From Desulfuromonadales bacterium (GTDB lineage Bacteria; Desulfobacterota; Desulfuromonadia; Geobacterales; Pseudopelobacteraceae), in contig DUZS01000001.1 of assembly GCA_013349405.1 (NCBI GenBank), positions 1 through 64,000 on the forward strand: 64,000 nt of DNA, in the 5' to 3' direction. The position numbers were made by a program, and so were the translations under genes. Of the stretch, positions 15,293 through 25,020 are shown in pieces. Position 1 is the first letter of the stretch. Each line of letters starts with the position of its first letter. The notes beneath the pieces were generated by a model, which ran no database searches, was not told the origin of the DNA, and saw only the letters and a program-made list of their open reading frames with translations.

Positions 15293-17104
15293 GTGGCCGC
15301 TTCAAGCAAAATGTTAATGCAAGGCAATGAAGCCATGGCGCGTGGACTGATCGAAGGCGGCTGCGTGGTGGCCGCTTCCTATCCGGGTACGCCGGCTTCA
15401 GAATTGCTGACTGCGGTGGATGCGTGGCGCACAGCAGAAGATCTTGACATGCATGTGGAATGGGCGGTCAACGAGAAGGTTGCTTTTGAAATCGCCTACG
15501 CAGCCTGCCAGAGCGGATTGCGCGCAGCTACGATTATGAAGCAGGTTGGATTGAACGTGGCTTTGGACCCGATGATGAGCGCCGCTTATCTGGGCGTGAT
15601 CGGCGGGTTTGTCATCATCAGCGCCGACGACCCCGGACCGCATTCTTCCCAGACCGAGCAGGATTCCCGCCTGACGGCGATGCTGGCAAAAATACCGGTC
15701 CTTGATCCGTCGAACCCGGAGGAGGCCAGGATGCTTGCCGGGTTGGCCTTCGAGATTTCGGAAGAATTCCAGGTACCGGTTATGCTGCGCCCGACAACGC
15801 GGGTCTGTCATGCCTGTCAGGATGTGGCACTGCTGCCGGTGGCCCGTCTTGGGCGCAGGGCGGAGTTCCGTAAAGACCCGCGGCGCTGGGCGGCAACTCC
15901 CGGTTTCCGCTATGAATTGCATGTCCAGCTGATTGACAAACTGGCCCGCCTGGCCGCCCACCCGCCGACGGCACCGCGCAGGCTCAACCCCCATGTCGTG
16001 AGTCGTACTGCTGTCATTGCATCCGGTGTCGCCGCCGCCCATGCCCGGGAAGCCCTTGCGGGGCTTGATCTCTGGAATGCGCCTGCCTTTTTTCAGGTTA
16101 TACAGCCCTATCCCCTGCATAAAGCCTTTATTGAGGAAATAAATTCAGTCTACTCTGATGTTCTGGTACTTGAAGAGACGAGCGGAGTCATCGAAATGCA
16201 GCTGGGCAACCGTAATCTGGTGCGCGGCAAGATCTCCGGCTTTGTGCCGGAGGCGGGAGAGCTGTTGCCGGAGACCATAGGACGTCTGCTGTCCGAATTT
16301 GCCGGTCAGCAGCCGGCAGAGATCCCGGCAGCCGAGCCGGGGTCACGACGGCGTCCGACGCTCTGCCCGGGATGTCCGCACCGCGCCAGTTTCTACGCAG
16401 TGAAAAAGGCTGCCCCGGCAGGGATCTATACCAGTGACATCGGCTGCTATACCCTGGGTATCAATCTCGGTGCCGTCGATACGGTCCTCTGCATGGGGGC
16501 GTCAATCGGCCAGGCCTGTGGATTTTACCACGCTCACCGTATAACCGGAGTCGAGCGCGATATCATTGCCACTATCGGCGACTCCACTTTTTTTCATGCC
16601 GGGGTTCCGCCGCTGATCGACGCCGTGACGCAGGGTGCCCGGTTTGTCCTGTTGATCCTTGACAACACGACGACAGCCATGACCGGCAACCAGCCCACAC
16701 CGGCCCAGGGGACAGCCGCCGGTAAACCGGTCAGGATCGAGGATCTGGTGCTGGGGTGCGGTGCAGGATTCTGCCGAACGGCTGATCCGCTGGAGATGCC
16801 GTCGTTTACGGCCCTGCTCAAGGAGGCTCTGGTCTGGTCCCGCGCCAATGGCGTTGCTGTCGTGATCGCTAAAAGCCCATGCCTGGTGGACCGCAGTGTT
16901 AAACATCTCCGCAGGGCGCAGGTTATGGTTGAAACGGCGAAATGTACCGGGTGTCAGGCCTGCACAAAACAATTTGAATGTCCTGCGTTGATCTATGATC
17001 ATGGCACCGGGAAGGTGCATGTCGACGTCATGACCTGCACCGGCTGTGCAGTCTGTCTGGACGTCTGTCCGGTCAGAGCCATCACGAGCGGGGGAGGGGC
17101 TTGA
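15293..17104 (+). CDS. iorA: indolepyruvate:ferredoxin oxidoreductase, alpha subunit
   Basis: 603 residues from the GTG at 15293, which has GAGG upstream and begins just before the family-typical LMQGNEAMARG. IorA binds thiamine diphosphate and two 4Fe-4S clusters and, with IorB, oxidatively decarboxylates arylpyruvates to aryl-acetyl-CoA, reducing ferredoxin. Visible are the N-terminal pyruvate-oxidoreductase domain with YPGTPASE, the thiamine-diphosphate site (GDSTFFHAG to NTTTAMTGNQPTP) and two C-terminal cysteine clusters, CTGCQACTKQFECP and CTGCAVCLDVCP. It overlaps iorB by one base (TGATG). Likely role: fermentation or breakdown of aromatic amino acids. Confidence 0.94.
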   Translation: MAASSKMLMQGNEAMARGLIEGGCVVAASYPGTPASELLTAVDAWRTAEDLDMHVEWAVNEKVAFEIAYAACQSGLRAATIMKQVGLNVALDPMMSAAYLGVIGGFVIISADDPGPHSSQTEQDSRLTAMLAKIPVLDPSNPEEARMLAGLAFEISEEFQVPVMLRPTTRVCHACQDVALLPVARLGRRAEFRKDPRRWAATPGFRYELHVQLIDKLARLAAHPPTAPRRLNPHVVSRTAVIASGVAAAHAREALAGLDLWNAPAFFQVIQPYPLHKAFIEEINSVYSDVLVLEETSGVIEMQLGNRNLVRGKISGFVPEAGELLPETIGRLLSEFAGQQPAEIPAAEPGSRRRPTLCPGCPHRASFYAVKKAAPAGIYTSDIGCYTLGINLGAVDTVLCMGASIGQACGFYHAHRITGVERDIIATIGDSTFFHAGVPPLIDAVTQGARFVLLILDNTTTAMTGNQPTPAQGTAAGKPVRIEDLVLGCGAGFCRTADPLEMPSFTALLKEALVWSRANGVAVVIAKSPCLVDRSVKHLRRAQVMVETAKCTGCQACTKQFECPALIYDHGTGKVHVDVMTCTGCAVCLDVCPVRAITSGGGA

Positions 17105-17628
17105 TGACTTCCCAGCAACTGATAATATCTGGTGTCGGTGGTCAGGGCATCCTCTTTGTTACCCGGATTCTCGCAGAGGCCGCTATCGTCCGCGGCCTGC
17201 CGGTTCTGACCTCGGAGACCCACGGAATGGCCCAGCGTGGCGGAATTGTTATCTCGCATTTCAAGGTTGGTGATTTTTCCAGCCCCCTGGTCTGTCCCGG
17301 ACGGGCTGACGGCCTGATTTCCCTCAAGCATGAAACCGTTGCCCTGCACCGCCATTTTCTGAAACCGGATGGCTGGACAGTTGCCAATGGCCCCCCTGGT
17401 TCGCTGAGCGGAATTTCGGCTTTGATGGATGCGGACCAGCTGGCTCTTGGGCTCGGCAACCCCCAGTCCGTCAACCTTATCATGCTGGGACGGGTTCTTG
17501 CCATCCCGGGGCTGCTGTTCTGTACTGCCGATGAGGTTGAGGAGGCCATCCGGATCAAGCTTTCCGCCAAACCGGCAGCCCTTGAAGGAGCCTTCGCGGC
17601 ATTCAGGACCGGATTGCAGCATCACTGA
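17104..17628 (+). CDS. iorB: indolepyruvate:ferredoxin oxidoreductase, beta subunit
   Basis: 174 residues of the pyruvate-ferredoxin/2-oxoacid oxidoreductase gamma-type domain. The nucleotide-like loop SGVGGQGILFVTRIL is near the N-terminus, followed by the TSETHGMAQRGG motif typical of IorB. It pairs with IorA; the stop of iorA and the ATG of iorB share one base, giving stoichiometric translation. An in-frame TTG at 17101 is a less likely start. A ligase gene follows 22 bases downstream, so the three genes form one operon. Confidence 0.93.
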   Translation: MTSQQLIISGVGGQGILFVTRILAEAAIVRGLPVLTSETHGMAQRGGIVISHFKVGDFSSPLVCPGRADGLISLKHETVALHRHFLKPDGWTVANGPPGSLSGISALMDADQLALGLGNPQSVNLIMLGRVLAIPGLLFCTADEVEEAIRIKLSAKPAALEGAFAAFRTGLQHH

Positions 17629-17650
17629 TTTCATGGCCTGGAGGCCCCCG

Positions 17651-18952
17651 ATGTTGAAACGCTTTGCTCCCGCAACCGATTCTGGCGGGCTTGCAGCCCT
17701 TCAGTTGAAGGGTCTCTTGTGGACTGTACGCCATGCTTTTGACCATTCTGATTTTTATCGTGAGCGCTTGACCTCAGCCGGGGTTTCGCCCGATTCAATC
17801 TGTTCACTTTCTGATATCCAGAGACTCCCCTTCACCGATGCCGCTGACCTGCGCGACGGTTATCCTTTTCCGCTGCGCTCGGCCCCGTTCAGGGACCTGG
17901 TGCGAATTCACTCCTCTTCCGGGACCACCGGCAAGCGGAAAATTCTCTGCTATACCCAGAAGGATATCGATGACTGGGCCGACATGTTCGGTCGCTGCTA
18001 TGAACTGGCCGGTGTGACCCGCGACGACCGGGTACAGATCTGCGTCGGTTACGGACTCTGGACAGCGGGGGCCGGATTCCAGTCCGGCTGTGAACGTTTC
18101 GGCGCCCTGGCGGTGCCGGTCGGGCCGGGAAATCTCGAGATGCAGGCCGGAATCATGGTCGACCTCCAGAGTACGGTTATCTGCTGTACGGCTTCCATGG
18201 GGCTGCTGCTGGCCGAGGAAGTCCAGCGCCGGGGACTCAGAGACCAACTGGCCGTGCGCAAGGTGATCCTGGGGGCCGAGCGTTCCAGCGGGGCCATGCT
18301 GACCAAAATACGGGACTGTCTTGGTGCGGAGTCCGTTCACGATATAACCGGGCTCACCGAGCTGTACGGTCCCGGAACCGGTCTTTCCTGCGGCCATCCG
18401 GCGGCAAACGGCGCGATCCATTACTGGGCCGACTACTTTCTGCTCGAGATCATCGATCCCGAGACGCTCCAGCCGGCTGTTCCGGGAGATGTCGGCGAGA
18501 TGGTTGTCACCTCCCTGCGCAAGGTCGGCTCTCCGCTGATCCGTTACCGAACCCGTGACCTGACCCGTCTGGTACCGGGGGAATGCCCCTGCGGATGTTC
18601 CCTGCCCCGTCATGACAGGATTCTCGGGCGTTCGGACGATGTGGTCATTTTCCGGGGAGTAAATGTCTATCCGGGGCAGTTCGACGAGATTCTCTCTACA
18701 ATCGATGGGGTGGGAAGTGAATTTCAGGTGGTAGTGGATCATGGTGACGACGGTCGGGATCACATGGTCATCAGGGTCGAGCGTTCTGAAGATGCGCTCA
18801 GTGCCGCCGACCTCTCTGTTGCGAAAGCAATTATCTCGGCGATCAAGCACATTTTGATGTTCACCTGTGAAGTTAACGTGCTTCCCTATGGTGAACTACC
18901 TCGATCTGAGCGCAAAACACGGCGCATGTTCGATAACCGGACGTTTGAATAA
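17651..18952 (+). CDS. phenylacetate-CoA ligase family enzyme (AMP-forming)
   Basis: 433 residues, normal for PaaK-type ligases. The adenylate-forming signature HSSSGTTGKRKI is at about 87-96, and the LTELYGPGTGLSCG and RYRTRDLTRL motifs follow. The C-terminal domain has the NVYPGQFDEIL pattern of arylacetate-CoA ligases. The start at 17651 is preceded by TGGAGG. Placed after iorAB, it would activate arylacetates, either formed from arylpyruvates or taken up, to their CoA esters. Many anaerobes pair these genes, and the ligase may also run with the oxidoreductase to interconvert acids. Confidence 0.9.
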   Translation: MLKRFAPATDSGGLAALQLKGLLWTVRHAFDHSDFYRERLTSAGVSPDSICSLSDIQRLPFTDAADLRDGYPFPLRSAPFRDLVRIHSSSGTTGKRKILCYTQKDIDDWADMFGRCYELAGVTRDDRVQICVGYGLWTAGAGFQSGCERFGALAVPVGPGNLEMQAGIMVDLQSTVICCTASMGLLLAEEVQRRGLRDQLAVRKVILGAERSSGAMLTKIRDCLGAESVHDITGLTELYGPGTGLSCGHPAANGAIHYWADYFLLEIIDPETLQPAVPGDVGEMVVTSLRKVGSPLIRYRTRDLTRLVPGECPCGCSLPRHDRILGRSDDVVIFRGVNVYPGQFDEILSTIDGVGSEFQVVVDHGDDGRDHMVIRVERSEDALSAADLSVAKAIISAIKHILMFTCEVNVLPYGELPRSERKTRRMFDNRTFE

Positions 18953-19040
18953 ATGTATCCCCCCGAGAGCGCCTCCAGGCTGATAATTGCTAAACTTTTC
19001 CGGTAATTTTAAATAATCTTCGCAAAACGAGGGAATCGGC

Positions 19041-20291
19041 ATGAAGGACGGTTTATCGATTCCACATATCGGTATCGCCATCCAGGAGCAGCTGGCACGG
19101 ATGGATAGTGCCTCCGGAGAGGAGTACCTTGCTGGAGTCGCACAGATTATTGCGCCGTTGCAACAGTGCCTCGGTGCATCCCGTGATGAAATGTCGGTGC
19201 TGGTTGCAGATGCCGGCAGGGCCGAGAATACCGACGCATTGCGCCGCACTAATGACAATGCGGTGCGTGTCGCCAGCGAACTTTTTGCTGCAACACGCTC
19301 CGTTCCGATGGTTCAGGAGATCTGTACTACCGTCAGGGATGCCATTGCAGAGCGCGCACTGGAGTTGTCCCGCAGAAAACTTTATTTTTCCGGCACCTAC
19401 TGCGACCTTCCATTGGCTCTTCTGGCCGTCGGAAGCGACGGCAGAAGGGAGCAGACACTGGTTACAGACCAGGATTACCTCTTTCTGCACGATCTGGGCA
19501 GCCCCGATTCGGAATTGTCTGAAGAGGAGATGGCCGATTACTTCGGTATGCTTGGCTCTCTCTTTGCCTCAAAAATGGCGGAGGCCGGTATCAGCAGATG
19601 CAGCGGAGGGATCATGCCGGTCAATAGCGACTGGCGTGGCTCGCTGCCGCAATGGCAGCAACGCTTGACTACCATGTTTTTATTTGAAAGAAGCGATTGG
19701 GAGAAAAATATTGTTAACCTGATCGCCCTCATGGATACCCGTTTTGTCTGCGGTGACAAGGGTCTCGGCTATTATTTCGGGAAAATGGTCCGTGCCCGGG
19801 CGAGGAACAATCCACAGGCCATGAAACAAATGGGCAGGATTGTCAGCGCCATGAAATTGTCAAAGGGCTTTCTCGGTCGCTTTGTTATTGAGGCGGAAGG
19901 CCTCCACAAGGGCTCATTCAATATCAAGCTGCTTGCGTGGATGCCGCTGGTCATGTCCATACGCCTGCTGGCGGTCAGCGTCGGGATCGAGGAAACATCT
20001 ACATTAGGGAGAATCAAGCGTTTATGGAATGATGGACATGTCACCGACAAGATGGCGACCGAACTTGCAGCGGCCTATCATATAATAACCGGGCATCGAA
20101 TTTCCCAGCAGATAAAGAGGCTGAAAAGAATCATCGATGATGACAGCTACATCAATCCATATGAACTTTCGGGAAACGAGCGGGAAGAGTTGAAAGCCGC
20201 AATCGGCTCGATTGACGAACTGCAGAGTATGCTGCGGGGCAGGTTTTCAATGCTGACGTCAGTAGACCACTTCCTGCCTGCCAGTCAGTAG
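19041..20291 (+). CDS. DUF294-type putative nucleotidyltransferase
   Basis: 416 residues. The centre (about 125-250) is a GlnD-like nucleotidyltransferase domain with GSDGRREQTLVTDQD; the Asp residues are the likely metal ligands. The C-terminal half (about 265-405) matches the DUF294_C helical domain with IKLLAWMPLVMSIRLLAVSVGI. Many relatives carry N-terminal CBS or cyclic-nucleotide domains; here the N-terminus (1-120) is a helical region without them. The target protein or nucleotide is unknown. It stands alone, convergent with the TRAP operon. Confidence 0.82.
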   Translation: MKDGLSIPHIGIAIQEQLARMDSASGEEYLAGVAQIIAPLQQCLGASRDEMSVLVADAGRAENTDALRRTNDNAVRVASELFAATRSVPMVQEICTTVRDAIAERALELSRRKLYFSGTYCDLPLALLAVGSDGRREQTLVTDQDYLFLHDLGSPDSELSEEEMADYFGMLGSLFASKMAEAGISRCSGGIMPVNSDWRGSLPQWQQRLTTMFLFERSDWEKNIVNLIALMDTRFVCGDKGLGYYFGKMVRARARNNPQAMKQMGRIVSAMKLSKGFLGRFVIEAEGLHKGSFNIKLLAWMPLVMSIRLLAVSVGIEETSTLGRIKRLWNDGHVTDKMATELAAAYHIITGHRISQQIKRLKRIIDDDSYINPYELSGNEREELKAAIGSIDELQSMLRGRFSMLTSVDHFLPASQ

Positions 20292-20300
20292 AAACAGTGC

Positions 20301-20324
20301 GGGCGACGGTATCAGCCGTCGCCC
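20301..20324. terminator. terminator hairpin between convergent genes
   Basis: GGGCGACGG (20301-20309) and CCGTCGCCC (20316-20324) pair perfectly around a 6-base loop between the DUF294 gene and the convergent dctP gene. Confidence 0.7.
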
Positions 20325-20342
20325 GGAGAGAAAACAGTACGA

Positions 20343-21383
20343 TTAATCGTTATACTTTTTTATCAGTGCCTTGGCATCATCATACAGCGCCTTACCGTTG
20401 CTGCCTTTTGCAGTGACTTCCTTGATCCACTCATCATCAACCTTGTCGGTTGCCTTTACCCATTTGGCATACTCGGCTTCGCTCAACGTATTGATGGTGT
20501 TTTTCCGATCAACGGCCATCTTGCGGGACACCATCGCGCCGTCATCCCATATTTTGCCAACCCACTTGGCCACATCACGGCCGCTGTTGTTATCGATGAC
20601 CTTCTTCAGATCATCCGGCAGGCTGTCGTATTTTTTCTGATTCATGGCAAAGACAAAAATTGCGTTGGAATGCTTTTTGTGACCGGGGCCGACTTCCGTA
20701 TGGGTCTTGCAGATTTCAGTCAGTTTCATGGCATTGGTTATTTCCCACGGCAAGCTGCCGCCATCGACAACCCCCTTGGAAATTGACTCCGGCACCTGCG
20801 GCATCGGCATCTGGACCGGTGTTGCGCCAAGCGCTATGAGAGTCTTTGCGCCGATCCGGGTTGGTGATCTCATTTTAAGCCCTTTCAGGTCTTCGAGGGT
20901 TTTGACATTTTTGCTCCCGAAATGCATCTGTGATCCGTCATGTACATGAGTGAAGATCAGCTTGGTACCTTTGAATTCATCAAGAGAGTTTTTCTGCACA
21001 TAATCCCACATCGCCTGACTGCCCTTTTCCGCGGTATTAACCATGAAGGGGAGCTCGAACACCTCGGATTTGAGGAAGCGCCCCGCCTGGTAGGTGGGGA
21101 CCGTCCAGATGATGTCTGCTATACCATCCTTGGCTTGATCAAAAAGCTGTGCCGGCGTGCCGCCCAACTGCATGCTGGGATAGATCTGGCATTTGAGCCT
21201 TCCGTTTGATTCCTTGCCGATTTTTTCACACCATGGCATCAGGTTTTTCTGCTGAAAAATTGAGCCGGGCGGTAAAAAGTGGGCGACCTTTAAAGTAATT
21301 ACTTCCGGTGCTGCGCTGGCACTACCGGTTCCAAACAGAATCAGTGCCGCTGCAGACATAAGACCAAACCTGACTTTCTTCAT
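20343..21383 (-). CDS. dctP: TRAP transporter substrate-binding protein
   Basis: 346 residues. The start at 21383 has GGAGGAG 7 bases upstream and opens a signal peptide cut near SASAAPEV. The DctP fold is clear, with KVAHFLPPGSIFQQK, then GLKMRSPTRIGAKTLIALGATPVQMPMPQVPE, whose Arg is the usual carboxylate-binding residue. TRAP systems import organic acids using the sodium gradient; the exact substrate is not determinable. It is the last gene of a dctQ-dctM-dctP operon. Confidence 0.93.
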   Translation of the reverse strand: MKKVRFGLMSAAALILFGTGSASAAPEVITLKVAHFLPPGSIFQQKNLMPWCEKIGKESNGRLKCQIYPSMQLGGTPAQLFDQAKDGIADIIWTVPTYQAGRFLKSEVFELPFMVNTAEKGSQAMWDYVQKNSLDEFKGTKLIFTHVHDGSQMHFGSKNVKTLEDLKGLKMRSPTRIGAKTLIALGATPVQMPMPQVPESISKGVVDGGSLPWEITNAMKLTEICKTHTEVGPGHKKHSNAIFVFAMNQKKYDSLPDDLKKVIDNNSGRDVAKWVGKIWDDGAMVSRKMAVDRKNTINTLSEAEYAKWVKATDKVDDEWIKEVTAKGSNGKALYDDAKALIKKYND

Positions 21384-21500
21384 GGTGCTCCTCCTCGTGC
21401 GGGTTGTTTGCATCAAAACTGCGCGTCAATTTACTACGGCACGGACAAACTTACAACCAATTTATGAAACAGTGTATGATTTTTCTGCTGCCACTGGTAA

Positions 21501-22832
21501 TCACTGATGAAACGTGTGAACGAGATAGAGCGAAACAATCGGGAAGAACATCAAGATAACGATGCGCACCAGGTCAGAGAGTAGAAACGGGATGACCCCT
21601 TTGAAGGTTTCGGTCAGCGGCACATCTTTGGCCAGCCGGTTGATAATGAAGACATTCATCCCCACCGGGGGATGCACCAGGCCTATCTCAACCACCATCA
21701 GCGCCAGGATGCCGAACCAGACAGACTTGTCCACCGGTGCCATGCCCCAGTAATCGAGGCCCATGACGATCGGATAGAAGATCGGAATGGTGAGCAGGAT
21801 CATGGAGAGTGAATCCATAACGCAGCCGAGGAAAATATAGATAACCAGAATCATGCTCATAACCAGCAGCGGCGACAAGCCGCTCTGCTGCACCCAGAGA
21901 GCCAGTTCCGAGGGCATCTGCGATACGGCAAGTCCGGTATTGAGCATGTCGGCGCCGGTCAGCACCAGAAAAATCATGCCGGTTGACTGGGCGGTGCCGA
22001 TGGCACTTTCAATCAGCCCTTTGAGGCGCATGCCGCCGGTGACTACGGCCAGAATGCCGCAGGATGCAGCGCCGATGGCGGCCGCCTCGGTCGGGTTGGT
22101 CCAGCCGCCGTAGATGCCGACGATAACCACGATGAAGACCAGGATAACCGGTATCACCATGACCAGGCTGCGCAGGCGCTCACCCCAGGCAATTACCGGA
22201 CCGGCGGGACCGGCTTTTGGATCGCGCGTGACGATGATCTTGATGACGCCCATATAGGTGAACATGGCAAACAGACCGGGAATAACGGCAGCCATAAACA
22301 GCTTGCCGATCGACTCCTGGGTCAGGATCGCATAGATAACCAGCGGTACCGAGGGAGGAATCATGATGCCGAGGGTGCCGCCGGCGGCCAGGCAGCCGGT
22401 GGCCAGTGAACCGGAATAATTGAAACGCTTCAGCTCCGGCAGAGCAACCTGTCCCATGGTCGCGGCAGTGGCAAGCGAGGAACCGCAGATAGCACCGAAG
22501 CCGGCACAGGCGCCAACAGCCGCCATGGCAACACCACCCTTTTTATGACCGATGAAATTGTTGACGCAGGAAAAGAGCGCTTTACTCAGGCCGCCATGGG
22601 TAGCAAACTGCCCCATCAGCAGAAAGAGCGGGATGACGACGAGGTCGTAGTTGGAGAGGCGCGAATAGGCCAGGTTTTTCAGGGTGCCGAGCAGCGCGTT
22701 GGTGTCTCCGCCGGAAAGAAACACATAGCCACCGGCGCCGACGGTGAACATGGCAATTCCGATTGGAACGCGGATCACCAGCATGGTCATCATGATACCG
22801 AACATCAAAAAGCCGACTTGTATACCGGTCAT
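21501..22832 (-). CDS. dctM: TRAP transporter large permease
   Basis: 443 residues with about twelve hydrophobic segments. The DctM family motifs are visible (IGIAMFTVGAGGYVFLSGG, then GSSLATAATMGQVALPELKRFNY and GIMIPPSVPLVIYAILTQESIGKLF). It forms the transport channel with DctQ. Its start overlaps the end of dctQ by four bases, and dctP follows about 120 bases downstream on the same strand. Confidence 0.94.
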   Translation of the reverse strand: MTGIQVGFLMFGIMMTMLVIRVPIGIAMFTVGAGGYVFLSGGDTNALLGTLKNLAYSRLSNYDLVVIPLFLLMGQFATHGGLSKALFSCVNNFIGHKKGGVAMAAVGACAGFGAICGSSLATAATMGQVALPELKRFNYSGSLATGCLAAGGTLGIMIPPSVPLVIYAILTQESIGKLFMAAVIPGLFAMFTYMGVIKIIVTRDPKAGPAGPVIAWGERLRSLVMVIPVILVFIVVIVGIYGGWTNPTEAAAIGAASCGILAVVTGGMRLKGLIESAIGTAQSTGMIFLVLTGADMLNTGLAVSQMPSELALWVQQSGLSPLLVMSMILVIYIFLGCVMDSLSMILLTIPIFYPIVMGLDYWGMAPVDKSVWFGILALMVVEIGLVHPPVGMNVFIINRLAKDVPLTETFKGVIPFLLSDLVRIVILMFFPIVSLYLVHTFHQ

Positions 22833-23389
22833 CGCATCACCCCCGCCACAGCCTGACGGAGCTTATGTCCGCACATGAAGAATCCGGCAATCGCCAGCAA
22901 AACAAAACTGGGCACTATCAGCGCCTGAAAAACCCAGACCGGCCAGGCCAGAATAGGCGAGGTTTCGCCGACCTCTTTCAGTGACATGGCGCCGGCCCAG
23001 GTCCGCCAGGCGACTATTGTCCCGAAAAGCCCGACCATCAATGAGCCGAGGGTATCAAGGAAATTGATGATGATCGGATTCATGTTGTGGGTAAAGAAGT
23101 CGACCTTGATGTCCCCCTGAATCATGTGACAGTAGGGGAAAAATGATGCACTCGCCACTGCGGCGAGCATCTGCAGCATCTCCACATCCCCCGGCACGAC
23201 AAAACTGAACAGCTTGCGGCCGACAACAGACACCAGCGACATGGCAACCAGTCCCACAAAAATGAGACCACCGCTAAGGGCCAGAGCCCGCGACAGTTTC
23301 AGCAGGAGATTTCCCGCCGGACCAAAAGCGTCGGACACGGTAAAGGGGTCGTAGGTCAGGACCTCTTCACGTTCAATAAAATCTGCCAT
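22829..23389 (-). CDS. dctQ: TRAP transporter small permease
   Basis: 186 residues with four hydrophobic segments (about 37-57, 70-90, 108-130 and 148-172), the size and layout of DctQ. The VPGDVEMLQMLAAVASASFFPYCHMIQGDIKVDFF segment region is typical (split here as VPGDVEMLQMLAA and PYCHMIQGDIKVDF). It is the first gene of the TRAP operon and is coupled to dctM by a four-base overlap. The roughly 220-base gap upstream must carry the promoter. Confidence 0.9.
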   Translation of the reverse strand: MADFIEREEVLTYDPFTVSDAFGPAGNLLLKLSRALALSGGLIFVGLVAMSLVSVVGRKLFSFVVPGDVEMLQMLAAVASASFFPYCHMIQGDIKVDFFTHNMNPIIINFLDTLGSLMVGLFGTIVAWRTWAGAMSLKEVGETSPILAWPVWVFQALIVPSFVLLAIAGFFMCGHKLRQAVAGVMR

Positions 23390-23608
23390 TCGTTGTCTCC
23401 TTTTTCATACAGAATAACGATCCATTCACAGTGCCAAAAAGATGTTTCTGTGGCGTAGAAAAACTAATACAAAATATTGTTCTAGAAATCAAGTAAATAA
23501 GTACCAGAATAAGTATATAAATTCATTTTTTCCAAATAAGGCCTGGTTTCGGTACTTAAGTGTCCTTATACCGTTTTAGAGAGATGTTTTATTAAAGTAG
23601 GAGATTAG

Positions 23609-24847
23609 TCAAGAATCGACCAGCAAACCAAGCTTTCCCGCCAGCCAGCGGGTTGTCGTTGCCTGAATGATGATGGTCAACAGGATGGTTATGAAGGTCA
23701 CGGAGGCGATAATTTCAGCGCCTGGCACCTTCATGCCGAGCAGGATTCCGGCCAGGGCACCGGGAATGACGCCGGTCTCTCTCGTCCAGCACATAAACAG
23801 AAGCTCGTTCAAACTCCAGCAGGCGCGGCGATCCGGAAGGGCGCAGCAGAAAACCGTAACTGGCCGGGCAATCAGCATGAATACCGCCACCAGAGCGCAC
23901 CCACCCCACAGGTATTTTCCCATCAAGGCAAAATTGACCTGACTCCCGAGCAGGATAAAAATGAACATCCGCATAATGAGAGCGGTGGTAAGGATGAAAT
24001 CTTCCAGTTTTTCTTCTTCGCGATGTTCCATGGCGAAGCCGAAAATATCCTTGTTGCCGAGCATGATGCCGAAGACAAACACCGCCATGAACCCGCTGGA
24101 ATGGAAATTTTCTGCGGTCATGTAGGCACCCAGAACCGCCATCAAAGTGACCAGTGGAGCGTATTCCTGCAAAAAATCATATTTTTCATGGGCGATCAGG
24201 GCCGCTGCCAGATACCCGAGAATTCCGCCTATGACAACTCCCACGGCTGCATTACTGATGAGGCCGAACGTGGCATCTCCGAGTGAAAATCCTTTGCCTG
24301 TGCCGAGAGCGACCCCCATGACAGTGAACGTGACAATGGCGCCCATGGCATCATTGAAGGCAGATTCGCTCATAACGGTCTGGGCAACCCTGTCTTTGAT
24401 ACGTACCTGTTTGAATACCGGAACCAGCGTAGCCGGATCGGTTGAGGCGACCGTGCTGCCCAGCAGAAGTGCGGTGATCAACGGAATGCCGAGAAGATAC
24501 GTTGCAGCAAAGCCGGTGATGGCGGTTGTTATCAATACGCCGATAGTGGAAATGATCAGGATCGTAATCCAGACCTCTTTGAGCACTTTCAGGCGCAGGC
24601 TTGCTCCACCGTCAAAAAGAATGTAGGAGGAACCGAAAATCAGGATGAGTTGATTGATTGTGGAGTCTGCCTTGACATCAAAGACACCGGCCACCTCTGG
24701 CCCCAGTACCATGCCGACAAGAAGGAAGACGACCACATCAGGCAACTTGAGTTTCTGTGCCAGAATGCCGCTGAGCGAACCGGTCAATAAGATGATGCCG
24801 ATGATAAACAGAATATGCTTTGCAGAAATGATAGCCGCTGATTCCAT
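23609..24847 (-). CDS. Na+/H+ or K+/H+ antiporter, CPA1 (NhaP-like) family
   Basis: 412 residues with about twelve hydrophobic segments. The ion-binding region is visible as TVASTDPATLVPVFKQV followed by SESAFNDAMGAIVTF, with the ND-type pair of electroneutral exchangers. It lacks the large cytosolic C-terminal domain of some NhaP proteins. It exchanges monovalent cations for protons across the inner membrane; the cation cannot be assigned. It is a single-gene unit; AT-rich DNA separates it from dctQ. Confidence 0.88.
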   Translation of the reverse strand: MESAAIISAKHILFIIGIILLTGSLSGILAQKLKLPDVVVFLLVGMVLGPEVAGVFDVKADSTINQLILIFGSSYILFDGGASLRLKVLKEVWITILIISTIGVLITTAITGFAATYLLGIPLITALLLGSTVASTDPATLVPVFKQVRIKDRVAQTVMSESAFNDAMGAIVTFTVMGVALGTGKGFSLGDATFGLISNAAVGVVIGGILGYLAAALIAHEKYDFLQEYAPLVTLMAVLGAYMTAENFHSSGFMAVFVFGIMLGNKDIFGFAMEHREEEKLEDFILTTALIMRMFIFILLGSQVNFALMGKYLWGGCALVAVFMLIARPVTVFCCALPDRRACWSLNELLFMCWTRETGVIPGALAGILLGMKVPGAEIIASVTFITILLTIIIQATTTRWLAGKLGLLVDS

Positions 24848-24917
24848 AACTCTCCGTTCGCTGCATTATCAAAAAAGAGCCTGCCACCTATTGGTAAGCC
24901 CTTGTGATGTAAAGCAT

Positions 24918-24949
24918 CCGATTACTTGTGTCAATAGCCGAGTAATCGG
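24918..24949 (-). terminator. inverted repeat between the DUF120-HAD gene and the antiporter
   Basis: CCGATTACT (24918-24926) and AGTAATCGG (24941-24949) pair perfectly around a 14-base loop, about 70 bases after the DUF120-HAD stop codon. Confidence 0.5.
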
Positions 24950-25020
24950 GGGGCGCTGCAAGGAGTAAATCGCTGTATGCTGTATTAAAATTGTAGCCAT
25001 CTATCGTGACAGCAACAGGA

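Noticed and set aside
23494-23560. AAGTACC/GGTACTT inverted repeat upstream of the antiporter end as a transposon relic
   Set aside because: The arms are short, the interior is AT-rich, and no transposase or target duplication is visible.
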